Source: Actinomadura opuntiae
GTDB taxonomy: Bacteria > Actinomycetota > Actinomycetes > Streptosporangiales > Streptosporangiaceae
Assembly (NCBI RefSeq): GCF_030283205.1
Contig: NZ_JASNWF010000038.1
Span: 1-64,000, forward strand
Direction of reading: 5' to 3'
Length of the DNA: 64,000 nucleotides
The position numbers were made by a program, and so were the translations under genes. This document shows, one piece after another, positions 33,221 through 41,576 of this stretch; the stretch's first letter is position 1; the number at the start of each line of letters is the position of its first letter. Below the pieces are notes generated by a model that was not told the DNA's origin, did not search any database, and was given only the letters and a program-made list of their open reading frames with translations.

Positions 33221-33281
33221 ACCGGTATCCGCGGCAGATGGGGGGAGTGGGGCGGTGAGGCCCAGTGCCGCGGATACCGGT
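33221..33281. repeat. Perfect 16-bp inverted repeat with G-rich loop
   Basis: ACCGGTATCCGCGGCA (33221-33236) and its exact reverse complement (33266-33281) flank 29 bases that carry runs of six and four G on the + strand. It lies about 80-140 bp before the Crp start. It could be an RNA hairpin of the leader or a dimer-binding site. Confidence 0.65.
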
Positions 33282-33508
33282 CCGCTCGTGCGGCCGCCGC
33301 GGCCCGACCGGGCGCCCGGTCGACGGCCGTCATCGCCCGTCCCGCGGCGGCGTGCGTGCTCTCCGCATGTCCCTGGGAGAACCCCTCATTGAGCCACATG
33401 CTGCGCGCGCGGACGCGCCCCGTCTGCGTCATCTGACACTTTCGGGGAAAATTGCAGCCGAGATTTCTCCGCGCCGGGACCCGGCCGCGCCCCCGGTGCC
33501 GCCGGAGG

Positions 33509-34429
33509 CTAGCGGGAGAGGGCGTTCAGCAGCCGGTTGACGGGGCTGGAGAGGTTCCAGGTGTCGGCGAGCTCCAGCAGGGCCTCGGCGTCCCGCGGCT
33601 CCGAGGGCAGCCGGTCGTCGAGCTTCGCCAGCTCCGGCGCGTCGATGTCGGTGACGACCCGGACCACGGTCTCGGCGGACGCCAGGTACTCCCGCGCCGC
33701 CTCCATCCGCTTGCGGGCGCCCGCCGGGAACCCGTCGGTGATTCCCGCGTCCAATGCCGCGAGGATGCCGTCGACCGACCCGAACCGGGTGATCAGCGCG
33801 GCGGCGGTCTTGTCGCCGACGCCCGGCACGCCCGGCAGCCCGTCGCTCGGGTCGCCGCGCAGCGTCGCGTAGTCGCCGTAGCCGCGGCCGGGGATGCCGT
33901 ACTTGGCCGCCACCTCCGCCTCGTCCATCACCTGCAGGTTCCGGATGCCGCGCGCGGTGTACAGCACCGACACCGGAGCGGTGTCGTCGACGAGCTGGAA
34001 CAGGTCGCGGTCGCCGGTGACGATGTCGACCGGGCCGTCGGCCGCGCCCCGCACCGCCAGGGTGCCGATGACGTCGTCGGCCTCGTAGCCCGCGACGCCC
34101 ACGCGGGCGAGCCCGACGGCGTCCAGCACCGCGTCGATCACCGGCAGCTGCGCCTCCAGCGCGTCGGGGGTCTGGTCGCCGCCGTCGTCGGCGACCCGGT
34201 GCGCCTTGTAGGACGGCAGCGCCTCGACCCGGAACGCGGGCCGCCAGTCGGCGTCCATGCAGCAGACCAGGCGGTCGGGGGAGCGGTCCTGGACGAGCCG
34301 CGCGATCATGTCGATCAGCCCGCGGACGGCGTTCACCGGCGTCCCGTCCGGCGCCGTCACCGACTCGGGCACCCCGTAGAAGGCGCGGAAGTACAACGAC
34401 GGCGTGTCCAGCAGCATCAGCCCGCTCAT
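33509..34429 (-). CDS. 5'-3' exonuclease (PolA N-terminal domain family)
   Basis: The 306-residue protein corresponds to the free-standing FEN-like nuclease related to the DNA polymerase I 5' domain. It shows LMLLDTPSLYFRAFYG with the first metal aspartate, VCCMDADWRP, the acidic GYEADDVIGTLAV, VTGDRDLFQLV and the helix-hairpin-helix GDPSDGLPGVPGVGDKTAAALI. It would remove flaps or RNA primers. I chose the Met at 34429, where family homology begins, rather than the upstream frame that runs through the repeat array at 34472-34533. Confidence 0.9.
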   Translation of the reverse strand: MSGLMLLDTPSLYFRAFYGVPESVTAPDGTPVNAVRGLIDMIARLVQDRSPDRLVCCMDADWRPAFRVEALPSYKAHRVADDGGDQTPDALEAQLPVIDAVLDAVGLARVGVAGYEADDVIGTLAVRGAADGPVDIVTGDRDLFQLVDDTAPVSVLYTARGIRNLQVMDEAEVAAKYGIPGRGYGDYATLRGDPSDGLPGVPGVGDKTAAALITRFGSVDGILAALDAGITDGFPAGARKRMEAAREYLASAETVVRVVTDIDAPELAKLDDRLPSEPRDAEALLELADTWNLSSPVNRLLNALSR

Positions 34430-34471
34430 GGGCTCATGCTGCCACGCGGCCCCGACATCGCGGCGGCGCCA

Positions 34472-34533
34472 CGTCACATGCGCCGCCACGTCACACGAAC
34501 CGACGCGTCACACGAACCGACGCGTCACACGAC
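34472..34533. repeat. Four CGTCACA repeats at exact 17-bp spacing
   Basis: CGTCACA begins at 34472, 34489, 34506 and 34523. Two of the units are identical over all 17 bases (CGTCACACGAACCGACG). The array fills the region upstream of the exonuclease gene and reaches into the last codons of the phosphatase gene. Read on the - strand, each unit starts TGTGACG, which resembles a Crp half-site. Confidence 0.65.
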
Positions 34534-36045
34534 CTGGACGGCGAGCACGCAGGTGTCGTCGTCGGGGTTGGCGGCGCCCAGCGAGCGGAGCACGTGGTCG
34601 ATGACCGCGTCAGGTCCGGCGCCCGGACGCTCGCGGACGGCGGCGAGCAGCATCCGGAACCCGTCGGCGACGTCGCGGTCGCGGCGCTCGACGAGGCCGT
34701 CGGTGTAGAACAGCAGCAGGTCGCCGGGGTGCAGCCGGGTGATGACCGACTCCAGGTCCGGGGAGTCCAGCGCGCCGAGCAGCACGCCCTCGGGCGCCTC
34801 CAGCAGCTCCGCCGCGCCGCCGCGCAGCAGCAGCGGCGGCGGATGCCCGGCCCGAGCCCAGGTCAGCACGCGCGGGCCCGGCTCGTAGCGGGCGGCGACG
34901 GCGCCGGCGGTCAGCGGCCGGTCCCGGCCGCGCGCGGGCGCGTCCAGCGGCGACGGGTTCAGCAGCATCCGGTTCAGCGACGCCAGCAGCCGGTCGGGGG
35001 CCGCGCCGGTGCACGCCAGCCCGCTGAGGGCGCCCCGGACCCGCGCCATGGCCGCCGCGGCGGCCGGCCCGTGCCCGGACACGTCGCCGATCGCCAGGAA
35101 CACCTCGTCCCGCGACAGCGCGGTCGCCTCGTACCAGTCGCCGCCGACCCGCGTCTCGCTGCACGCGGGCAGGTAGCGGACGGCGGCGCGCAGCCCGGGC
35201 AGCTCGCGGGGGCCTCGGGGCAGCGGCAGCAGGGCCCGCTGGATCTCCACGGCGGTGTGCCGCTCCTCGGCGATCCGGCGGCGCCGGCGCGCCAGCTGCA
35301 GGCGGGTCGCGGCCATCAGCTCGCCGCGGCACCGCGGCGAGGCGTCCTGGAAGACGATGTGGAGCGCGGCCGGTTCGCCGCCGGCGTCCAGGACGGGCTC
35401 GGCCATCACCCGCAGGTGCCGGACGGCGCCCCCGGCGCGGACGCGCAGCTCCACGTCGGCGGGCTCGTGCCGGGCGAGCAGGGTGCGCATGAGGTGCTCG
35501 GCGTGCGGCAGGTCGGCGGGGACGACGTGGTCGGCGAGCCGTTCCAGCGGCGGCGGCCCGGCCGCGCGGTCCCGTCCGAACAGCTCGTACAGCCGGGCCG
35601 ACCAGCGGGCCTCCCCGGTGGTCAGGTCCCAGCGGCCCCAGCCGAGGTCGCCGAGCCGCTGCACGAGCGCGAGCTGCGCCGCGAGGTCGCCGGCGTCGCC
35701 GGGGCCGGCGGCGGGCGCGGCGGCGTCCGGGCCGCCCCGTGCCTCCGGGGCCGCGCGCGGTGCCTCCGGGGCCGCGCGCGGCTCCGGGACGTCACCGGGG
35801 TCCGGGCGCTCGCCGGGCAGGTCGGGGTCGGCGCCGACCAGCAGCGCGGCGGCCGCCTCCGGCTCCATCCCGGCGTCGGCGGCCAGGTCCAGCAGATGGT
35901 CGTAGGCGGTCTCCACGTCGCGGCCGAGCCGCTCGGCCAGCATGCCCTTGGCCTGCTCGACGACGGCGACGACGCGGGCCGCCGCGGGATCGGCGGCGGG
36001 CGCTCGCGGCTCCTCGGGACGGGCGGCGTCTCGGTCCTGCCGCAT
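34525..36045 (-). CDS. ANTAR-PAS-SpoIIE serine phosphatase
   Basis: The 506-residue protein begins with an ANTAR RNA-binding domain at about 20-55 (VVAVVEQAKGMLAERLGRDVE). After an Ala/Pro linker come a PAS-like fold (GWGRWDLTTGEARWSARLYELFG to about 240) and a PP2C/SpoIIE catalytic domain (GGDWYEATALSRDEVFLAIGDVSGHG, LLLFYTDGLVERRD, PDDDTCVLAVQV). It probably dephosphorylates an anti-sigma-factor antagonist. ANTAR domains normally follow a receiver or GAF domain, so leading with ANTAR is less common. It is divergent from the M24 peptidase gene. Confidence 0.9.
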   Translation of the reverse strand: MRQDRDAARPEEPRAPAADPAAARVVAVVEQAKGMLAERLGRDVETAYDHLLDLAADAGMEPEAAAALLVGADPDLPGERPDPGDVPEPRAAPEAPRAAPEARGGPDAAAPAAGPGDAGDLAAQLALVQRLGDLGWGRWDLTTGEARWSARLYELFGRDRAAGPPPLERLADHVVPADLPHAEHLMRTLLARHEPADVELRVRAGGAVRHLRVMAEPVLDAGGEPAALHIVFQDASPRCRGELMAATRLQLARRRRRIAEERHTAVEIQRALLPLPRGPRELPGLRAAVRYLPACSETRVGGDWYEATALSRDEVFLAIGDVSGHGPAAAAAMARVRGALSGLACTGAAPDRLLASLNRMLLNPSPLDAPARGRDRPLTAGAVAARYEPGPRVLTWARAGHPPPLLLRGGAAELLEAPEGVLLGALDSPDLESVITRLHPGDLLLFYTDGLVERRDRDVADGFRMLLAAVRERPGAGPDAVIDHVLRSLGAANPDDDTCVLAVQVV

Positions 36046-36262
36046 CGGCTCAGCCCCGGCGGGCGGGCGCGGGCGGGCCGGAGCGGCGGCGGCCCGGCAT
36101 TGTTGGGATCCTGGTGCGGTATCCGAGGCGGTGCGAGCTGTGTCGGAGCACGGACAGAATGTAACAGGAGCAGGTCACAGGGGAGGAGGAAGCGGTGCTC
36201 CACGGCGCGGCCCGCGCCTTGCGGCGGGGCGGCCCGGCACCGCGACCGGTATGGAGACGGAT

Positions 36263-37372
36263 GTGACAACGGAGTTGTATCCGCGCGAGCGCCTCGGACG
36301 GGTGCGGGAGGCGACCGCGAAGGCGGGCCTCGGCGCGGTGCTGCTGACGCCCGGCCCGGACCTGCGCTACGTCGCCGGGTACGACGCCAAGCAGCTCGAG
36401 CGGCTCACCTGCCTGGTGGTGCCGGCCGACGGCGAGGCGTTCCTGGTCGTGCCGCGGCTGGAGCTGCCGGCGGCGCAGGAGTCGCCCGCGGGCTCGCTCG
36501 GCGTCGAGCTGGTGCCGTGGGACGAGACCGACGACCCGTACGCGCTGGTCGCCCGCCGGCTGCCGGGCGGCCTGGCGTCGGTGGGCGTCGCCGACCGGAT
36601 GTGGGCGGCGATGGCGCTGCGGTTCCGCGCGGCGATGCCGGGCGCCGACCAGGTCGCCGCGGGCGGCGTGCTGCGCGAGCTGCGGATGCGCAAGAGCGCG
36701 GCCGAGGTGGCGGCGCTGCGCGAGGCCGGCGCGGCGATCGACCGGGTGCACCGCCGCGTCCCGGACCTGCTGCGGGCCGGGCGGTCCGAGCGGGAGGTCG
36801 GCCGGGACATCGCCGAGGCGATCATCGACGAGGGGCACGCGGCGGTCGACTTCGTCATCGTCGGGTCGGGCCCGAACGGCGCGAACCCGCACGCCGAGCT
36901 GTCGGACCGGGTGATCCGGCGCGGCGAGCCGGTGGTCGTCGACATCGGCGGGACGATGCCGAGCGGCTACTGCTCGGACTCCACCCGCAACTACTGCGTG
37001 GGCGAGCCGCCCGCCGACTACGCCGCGTACTTCGCGGTGCTGCAGGAGGCGCAGCGGGCCTCTTGCGAGGCGGTCCGGCCGGGCGTGACGCCGGAGGCGG
37101 TGGACGCGGCGGCCCGCGACGTCATCGCGGCGGCGGGGCACGGCGAGCACTTCTTCCACCGCACCGGGCACGGCATCGGCCTGGAGTCGCACGAGGACCC
37201 CTACATCGTGGCGGGCAACCGCGAGCCGCTGGAGCCGGGGATGGCGTTCTCGATCGAGCCGGGTATCTACCCGGGCCCGCACGGCGCCCGCATCGAGGAC
37301 ATCGTCGTGTGCACCGAGGACGGGTACGAGCCGATGAACGTGACCGAGCGGGGTCTGGTGGTCGTCCGCTGA
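36263..37372 (+). CDS. M24-family aminopeptidase (Xaa-Pro dipeptidase type)
   Basis: The 369-residue protein has an N-terminal creatinase-like domain (TPGPDLRYVAGYDA) and a pita-bread catalytic domain with all five metal ligands: Asp in VVDIGGTMPSGYCSD (two), His in HRTGHGIGLESHEDPY, Glu in FSIEPGIYPG and Glu in GARIEDIVV. It probably cleaves X-Pro dipeptides in the cytoplasm. GTG 36263 has GGAGA five bases upstream. ATG 36251 would add four residues and has no ribosome site. A strong terminator follows. Confidence 0.9.
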   Translation: MTTELYPRERLGRVREATAKAGLGAVLLTPGPDLRYVAGYDAKQLERLTCLVVPADGEAFLVVPRLELPAAQESPAGSLGVELVPWDETDDPYALVARRLPGGLASVGVADRMWAAMALRFRAAMPGADQVAAGGVLRELRMRKSAAEVAALREAGAAIDRVHRRVPDLLRAGRSEREVGRDIAEAIIDEGHAAVDFVIVGSGPNGANPHAELSDRVIRRGEPVVVDIGGTMPSGYCSDSTRNYCVGEPPADYAAYFAVLQEAQRASCEAVRPGVTPEAVDAAARDVIAAAGHGEHFFHRTGHGIGLESHEDPYIVAGNREPLEPGMAFSIEPGIYPGPHGARIEDIVVCTEDGYEPMNVTERGLVVVR

Positions 37373-37409
37373 GCCACCGGCCTCCCCGGCGTCCGGGGAC
37401 GGGCGCGCG

Positions 37410-37439
37410 AGGGCGCGGACGGGTTTCCGTCCGCGCCCT
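37410..37439 (+). terminator. Terminator after the M24 peptidase gene
   Basis: A perfect 13-bp stem (AGGGCGCGGACGG with its complement) and a GTTT loop lie 38 bp past the stop, followed by a short T-containing stretch. Confidence 0.75.
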
Positions 37440-37446
37440 CCGCTTG

Positions 37447-37463
37447 TTTCCGGTCGGCGGAAA
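37447..37463. promoter_or_regulatory. TTTCCG-N5-CGGAAA palindrome upstream of the ABC importer operon
   Basis: The 6-5-6 palindrome lies about 140 bp before the ATPase start. A further GGAAACG follows at about 37471. The GGAAA half-site is shared with the palindromes in front of the LacI gene, so the same repressor could act here. This is inferred from similarity only. Confidence 0.4.
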
Positions 37464-37604
37464 ATGACCCGGAAACGGGTCGGTAACGATCTCTGTACCA
37501 AATGCGTCTGCCGGTGCCGCGCGTATTGCGATCCGCCCGCCCCGCCCTGTACCACCTTGTTTCGAGTTACGCCGGGGTAGCGCTTGTCAAGCAGAGGAGA
37601 CGCC

Positions 37605-38828
37605 GTGGCAGAGGTCGACCTGACCAGCGTCGGGAAGGTCTATCCCGACGGGACGCGGGCCGTGACCGACCTGAACCTCAGCATCGCCGACGGGGAGTTC
37701 CTGGTCCTGGTCGGACCGTCGGGGTGCGGCAAGACGACCGCGCTGCGCATGGTCGCCGGCCTGGAGGACATCTCCGAGGGCACGGTCACGATCGGCGGCC
37801 GGGCCGTCAACCGGGTCCCGGCCCGCGACCGCGACGTCGCCATGGTCTTCCAGAGCTACGCCCTCTACCCGCACCTGTCGGTGCGCGACAACATCGGGTT
37901 CGGGCTGTCGCTGCGCAAGCTGCCCAAGGCCGAGATCCGCGAGAAGGTCGACCGCGCCGCCGAGATCCTCGGCCTCACCGACCACCTGGACCGCAAGCCC
38001 CGCAACCTGTCGGGCGGCCAGCGGCAGCGGGTGGCGATGGGCCGCGCGATCGTCCGCGAGCCGCAGGCGTTCCTGATGGACGAGCCGCTGTCCAACCTCG
38101 ACGCCAAGCTGCGCGTCCAGATGCGCGCGGAGATCGCCCGCATCCAGCGCGACCTCGGCGTCACCACGATCTACGTCACGCACGACCAGACCGAGGCGAT
38201 GACGCTCGGCGACCGGGTCGCGGTGATGAAGAAGGGCGAGCTCCAGCAGGTGGCACCGCCGCAGGAGCTCTACGACCGGCCGGCGAACCTGTTCGTCGCC
38301 GGCTTCATCGGCTCACCCGCCATGAACCTGCTGCACGGCACGCTGTCCGGGGACGCGGCGAACCCGCGCCTGGAGATCGGCGGCCAGACCCTGGCGCTGC
38401 CGGCCGGGGTGCTCACCGGGCGCCCCGCCCTCGCGTCCTACCTCGGGCGCGACCTCGTGGTCGGCATCCGTCCCGAGGACATGGAGGACTCCGAGCTCGT
38501 GGACGCGCCCGAGGGGTCCGGGCTGACCTCCACCGCCGACCTGGTGGAGGCGATGGGCTCGGACGTGCTGGTCCATTTCGCGGTCGAGGCCGCCCAGGTC
38601 GTCACCGAGGACACCAAGGAGCTCGCCCGCGACGCGGGGACCGACGTGCTGGGCCACATGGAGCGGCCCCGCACGGACCTCGTCGCGAGGTTCAGCCCCC
38701 GCACCCGCGTGAAGGTCGGCGACCCGGTGACGATCCGCGTCGACACCGGGCGCCTGCACTTCTTCGATATCGAGTCCGGCGCGTCGATCTGGGGATCGGA
38801 CGCGGCCGGGTCCGCTCAGGAAGGATGA
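37605..38828 (+). CDS. MsmK/UgpC-type sugar ABC importer ATPase (first copy)
   Basis: The 407-residue ATPase has Walker A GPSGCGKTT, the Q-loop VFQSYALYPHLSV, signature LSGGQRQRVAMGRAI, Walker B AFLMDEPLSNLD, the switch histidine in YVTHDQTEAM and a C-terminal TOBE/OB regulatory domain from about 235. This subfamily energises one or several carbohydrate importers. GTG 37605 has AGGAG five bases upstream and was preferred over the upstream ATG. It heads an operon with binding protein and two permeases. The region just before the gene (TTGCGA then TACCAC) could be the promoter. Confidence 0.93.
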   Translation: MAEVDLTSVGKVYPDGTRAVTDLNLSIADGEFLVLVGPSGCGKTTALRMVAGLEDISEGTVTIGGRAVNRVPARDRDVAMVFQSYALYPHLSVRDNIGFGLSLRKLPKAEIREKVDRAAEILGLTDHLDRKPRNLSGGQRQRVAMGRAIVREPQAFLMDEPLSNLDAKLRVQMRAEIARIQRDLGVTTIYVTHDQTEAMTLGDRVAVMKKGELQQVAPPQELYDRPANLFVAGFIGSPAMNLLHGTLSGDAANPRLEIGGQTLALPAGVLTGRPALASYLGRDLVVGIRPEDMEDSELVDAPEGSGLTSTADLVEAMGSDVLVHFAVEAAQVVTEDTKELARDAGTDVLGHMERPRTDLVARFSPRTRVKVGDPVTIRVDTGRLHFFDIESGASIWGSDAAGSAQEG

Positions 38829-38831
38829 GGG

Positions 38832-40172
38832 ATGAGGGTCAGCAGAGGCATGGGGCGCCGGACGGTGGGGGCCGCCGTCGCGGCGGGACTCCTGCTGTCG
38901 GCCGCCGCCGCGTGCGGCGGCGGAGACGACGACAAGGGGAGCGGCTCGAAGTCCTCGGCCGGGGGGACGGAGCTCAAGGGCGTCACCGTCTCGGTGGCCG
39001 CCAAGTGGACCGGGACGGAGGAGACCAACTTCCGCAAGGTCCTGCAGGCGTTCGAGAAGAAGACGGGGGCGACCGTCCAGTACGCCTCCACCGGTGAGAA
39101 CACCGACGCCTACCTCGGGCCGAAGCTGGCCGCGCACAACCCGCCGGACGTGGCGATCCTGCCGCAGCCGGGCCTGATGCAGCAGTACGCCGCCAAGGGC
39201 GACCTCAAGCCGCTGGCCCCCGACGTGGTGTCGGAGGTGTCGCAGAACTTCTCGCCGTACTGGAAGGACCTCGGCTCCTACCAGGGCAAGACCTACGGCG
39301 TGATCGCCAAGGCGGCCTACAAGTCGATCATCTGGTACCGGCCGCAGGCGTTCTCCGACGCCGGCGTGCAGCCCCCGGCGACCTGGGCGGACCTGGTGAA
39401 GGGCGCCGGCACCCTGCAGGACTCCGGCACCACCCCGTTCACGCTGGCCGCCGGCCCGCAGGACTCCTGGACGCTGACCGACTGGTTCGAGAACGTCTAC
39501 CTCTCGCAGGCCGGCCCCGACAACTACGACAAGCTGGCCAAGCACGAGATCAAGTGGACCGACCCGACGGTCGCCAAGGCGCTGCAGACGCTCGCCGAGA
39601 TCTGGGGCAAGCCGCAGTTCCTCAACGGCGGCCTCGCCACCGCGACCAAGACCAAGTTCGACGAGTCGATCACGCAGGTGTTCGGCCAGAGCAAGGCCGC
39701 GATGGTCTACGGCGGCGACTTCGCCGCCGCCAACATCGGCACCACCAAGGCCAAGGTCGGCACCGACGCCAAGGTGTTCGCCTTCCCCAAGGCCGGTGAC
39801 ACCGCCCCGGCGGTCATCGGCGGCGACGTCGCGGTCGCGATGAAGGACGGCAAGGGCGCGCAGGCGCTGATGAAGTTCCTCGCCTCCCCGGAGGCCGGCA
39901 AGGTCTGGGCCGGGCTCGGCGGCTACCTCACGCCGAACAAGGCGGTGCTGCCGGACGCCTACTCCGACCCGATCGCCAAGCAGCTGATCCAGCAGATGCA
40001 GCAGGCCGGCGACAACGCCCGCTACGACATGTCCGACCTGACGCCGGCCGCGTTCGGCGCGACGCCCGGCGCCGGCGAGTGGGAGGCGCTGCGCCAGTTC
40101 GTGAGCAAGCCGACCGACGTCAAGGGCACGCAGGCCAAGCTGGAGGCCGCGGCCGCCAAGGCCTACAAGTAG
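38832..40172 (+). CDS. ABC sugar importer, substrate-binding lipoprotein
   Basis: The 446-residue lipoprotein has a signal sequence with lipobox SAAAAC (Cys about 28), a Gly/Asp/Ser-rich linker and a family 1 solute-binding domain starting at GVTVSVAAKWTGTEE. It includes NPPDVAILPQPGLMQQYAAKG, AYKSIIWYRPQAFSDAG and SKAAMVYGGDFAA. The overall look is that of alpha-glucoside or related oligosaccharide binding proteins, but the ligand is unknown. It starts three bases after the ATPase stop, with AGGAAGG upstream. Confidence 0.92.
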   Translation: MRVSRGMGRRTVGAAVAAGLLLSAAAACGGGDDDKGSGSKSSAGGTELKGVTVSVAAKWTGTEETNFRKVLQAFEKKTGATVQYASTGENTDAYLGPKLAAHNPPDVAILPQPGLMQQYAAKGDLKPLAPDVVSEVSQNFSPYWKDLGSYQGKTYGVIAKAAYKSIIWYRPQAFSDAGVQPPATWADLVKGAGTLQDSGTTPFTLAAGPQDSWTLTDWFENVYLSQAGPDNYDKLAKHEIKWTDPTVAKALQTLAEIWGKPQFLNGGLATATKTKFDESITQVFGQSKAAMVYGGDFAAANIGTTKAKVGTDAKVFAFPKAGDTAPAVIGGDVAVAMKDGKGAQALMKFLASPEAGKVWAGLGGYLTPNKAVLPDAYSDPIAKQLIQQMQQAGDNARYDMSDLTPAAFGATPGAGEWEALRQFVSKPTDVKGTQAKLEAAAAKAYK

Positions 40173-40190
40173 GGGAGCGGACGACCCCGG

Positions 40191-41576
40191 ATGAAGCCTT
40201 CGAATGAGGGGGTGCCGCCGGCCGCCACGGCCGGCGGCGCCGCCGCCGTCACCGTCCCGGCAGCCCCTGGGCGCGGGCGCGGCGCGCGCGAGCGGCTGAC
40301 GCCGCCGTCCTGGCTGGCGATGCTGTTCCTGCTGCCCGCGCTGGTGCTGCTCGGCTTCCTGGTCGTGTACCCGATCGTCTACTCGGTGATCCGCAGCTTC
40401 TTCGACGCCTCGGGCGGCTCGTTCGTCGGCCTCGACAACTACACCGGGGTGTTCCAGGGGCACGACAACCTCGTCGCGGTGCGCAACACCGTGGTGTGGG
40501 TCGTGGTCGCGCCCACGATCGTGACCATCATCGGGCTGTTCTTCGCCGTGCTCACCGAGCGGATCCGGTGGGCGACGGCGTTCAAGCTCGTGGTGTTCAT
40601 GCCGATGGCGATCTCGTTCCTCGCCTCCGGCGTGATCTTCCGGCTGGTGTACCAGCAGGACCCCGACCAGGGGGTGGCGAACGCGGCGCTGGTCGCGATC
40701 CACGACACCTTCTCGCCGGGCACCAGCTACCCGGGCGCGGGCCCGCGCACGGGCGGCGACCAGCTCGTCCACCAGCAGGGCGGCGCGGTGCTGTCCTCCC
40801 GCCCGGTGGCGGCGGGGCAGACCGCGCTGCTCCCGCTGGTGAAGGTCAAGCCCGAGTACCTGCCGAAGGACGCCAAGCCGGCCGCGCAGCCGCCGGCGGC
40901 GAAGGACGGGCAGGTGACCGGGGCGGTCTGGTTCGACTTCACCAAGGGCGGCGGCGGCGAGCCGAACAAGCCGAACGCCGGTGAGAGCGGGCTGCCCGGC
41001 ATCAAGGTCGAGGCGGTGCGCGACGGCAAGGTCGTCGCCAAGGCGACCACCGGCAAGGACGGCACGTTCACGCTGAAGAAGGTGCCGTCCGGCGCGGTGA
41101 CGGTGCGGCTGCCCAAGAGCAACTTCACCGCCTCCTACGGCGGCGCCGAATGGCTCGGCAGCACCCTGATCACCCCGGCGATCATCGGGTCGTACCTGTG
41201 GGTGTGGTCGGGATTCGCGATGGTCCTGATCGCCGCGGGCCTGGCCGCCATCCCGCGCGACGCGCTGGAGGCGGCCCGGGTGGACGGCGCGACCGAGTGG
41301 CAGGTGTTCCGGCGGGTGACGATCCCGCTGCTGGCGCCGGTGCTGATGGTCGTGCTGGTCACGCTCGTCATCAACGTGCTGAAGGTCTTCGACCTGGTGT
41401 TCATCATCGGCGGCGGCGATCCGAACGCCAACGTGCTGGCGCTGGAGATGTGGACCGAGTCGTTCGGCGGCGGCAACGACCCCGGCGCCGGCAGCGCGAT
41501 CGCGGTGCTGCTGTTCCTGCTGGTGCTGCCCGCCATGCTGTTCAACATCCGGCGACTGCGGCAGGAGCGCAAATGA
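40191..41576 (+). CDS. ABC sugar importer permease with an inserted SdrD/Cna-B-like extracytoplasmic domain
   Basis: This MalF-like permease has 461 residues, well above the usual 300-330. Transmembrane segments occur at about 42-66, 100-122, 130-152 and then again from about 323 on. The EAA loop is DALEAARVDGATEWQVFRRV. Between them, residues about 170-320 form a hydrophilic insert whose second half (AVWFDF, then GLPGIKVEAVRDGKVVAKA and TGKDGTFTLKKVPSG) has the pattern of an SdrD-B or carboxypeptidase-regulatory-like beta-sandwich. E. coli MalF carries a periplasmic P2 domain at a comparable place that contacts the maltose-binding protein, so a docking role is reasonable. Confidence 0.9.
   Translation: MKPSNEGVPPAATAGGAAAVTVPAAPGRGRGARERLTPPSWLAMLFLLPALVLLGFLVVYPIVYSVIRSFFDASGGSFVGLDNYTGVFQGHDNLVAVRNTVVWVVVAPTIVTIIGLFFAVLTERIRWATAFKLVVFMPMAISFLASGVIFRLVYQQDPDQGVANAALVAIHDTFSPGTSYPGAGPRTGGDQLVHQQGGAVLSSRPVAAGQTALLPLVKVKPEYLPKDAKPAAQPPAAKDGQVTGAVWFDFTKGGGGEPNKPNAGESGLPGIKVEAVRDGKVVAKATTGKDGTFTLKKVPSGAVTVRLPKSNFTASYGGAEWLGSTLITPAIIGSYLWVWSGFAMVLIAAGLAAIPRDALEAARVDGATEWQVFRRVTIPLLAPVLMVVLVTLVINVLKVFDLVFIIGGGDPNANVLALEMWTESFGGGNDPGAGSAIAVLLFLLVLPAMLFNIRRLRQERK

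Larger units (their letters stand above)
33140..33508. other. 369-bp non-coding region upstream of the Crp gene
   Basis: No credible gene lies here. One 98-codon reverse frame is open but has no family character or ribosome site. The region holds a 9-bp stem-loop (33190-33213) and a 16-bp inverted repeat (33221-33281), both within 145 bp of the Crp start. A long 5' untranslated region or a regulatory RNA is possible. Confidence 0.5.

Noticed and set aside
33136..33432. 98-codon reverse frame in the gap upstream of Crp
   Set aside because: No ribosome site or recognisable domain. It runs through both stem-loops, which better explain the region.
34489..34533. CRISPR-like repeats
   Set aside because: The 17-bp units are directly abutting with no spacers and no cas genes nearby, so this is a tandem repeat or regulator array, not CRISPR.
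38313..40772. 819-codon reverse frame antisense to the importer genes
   Set aside because: No family motif. The + strand genes have lipobox, solute-binding and permease signatures.
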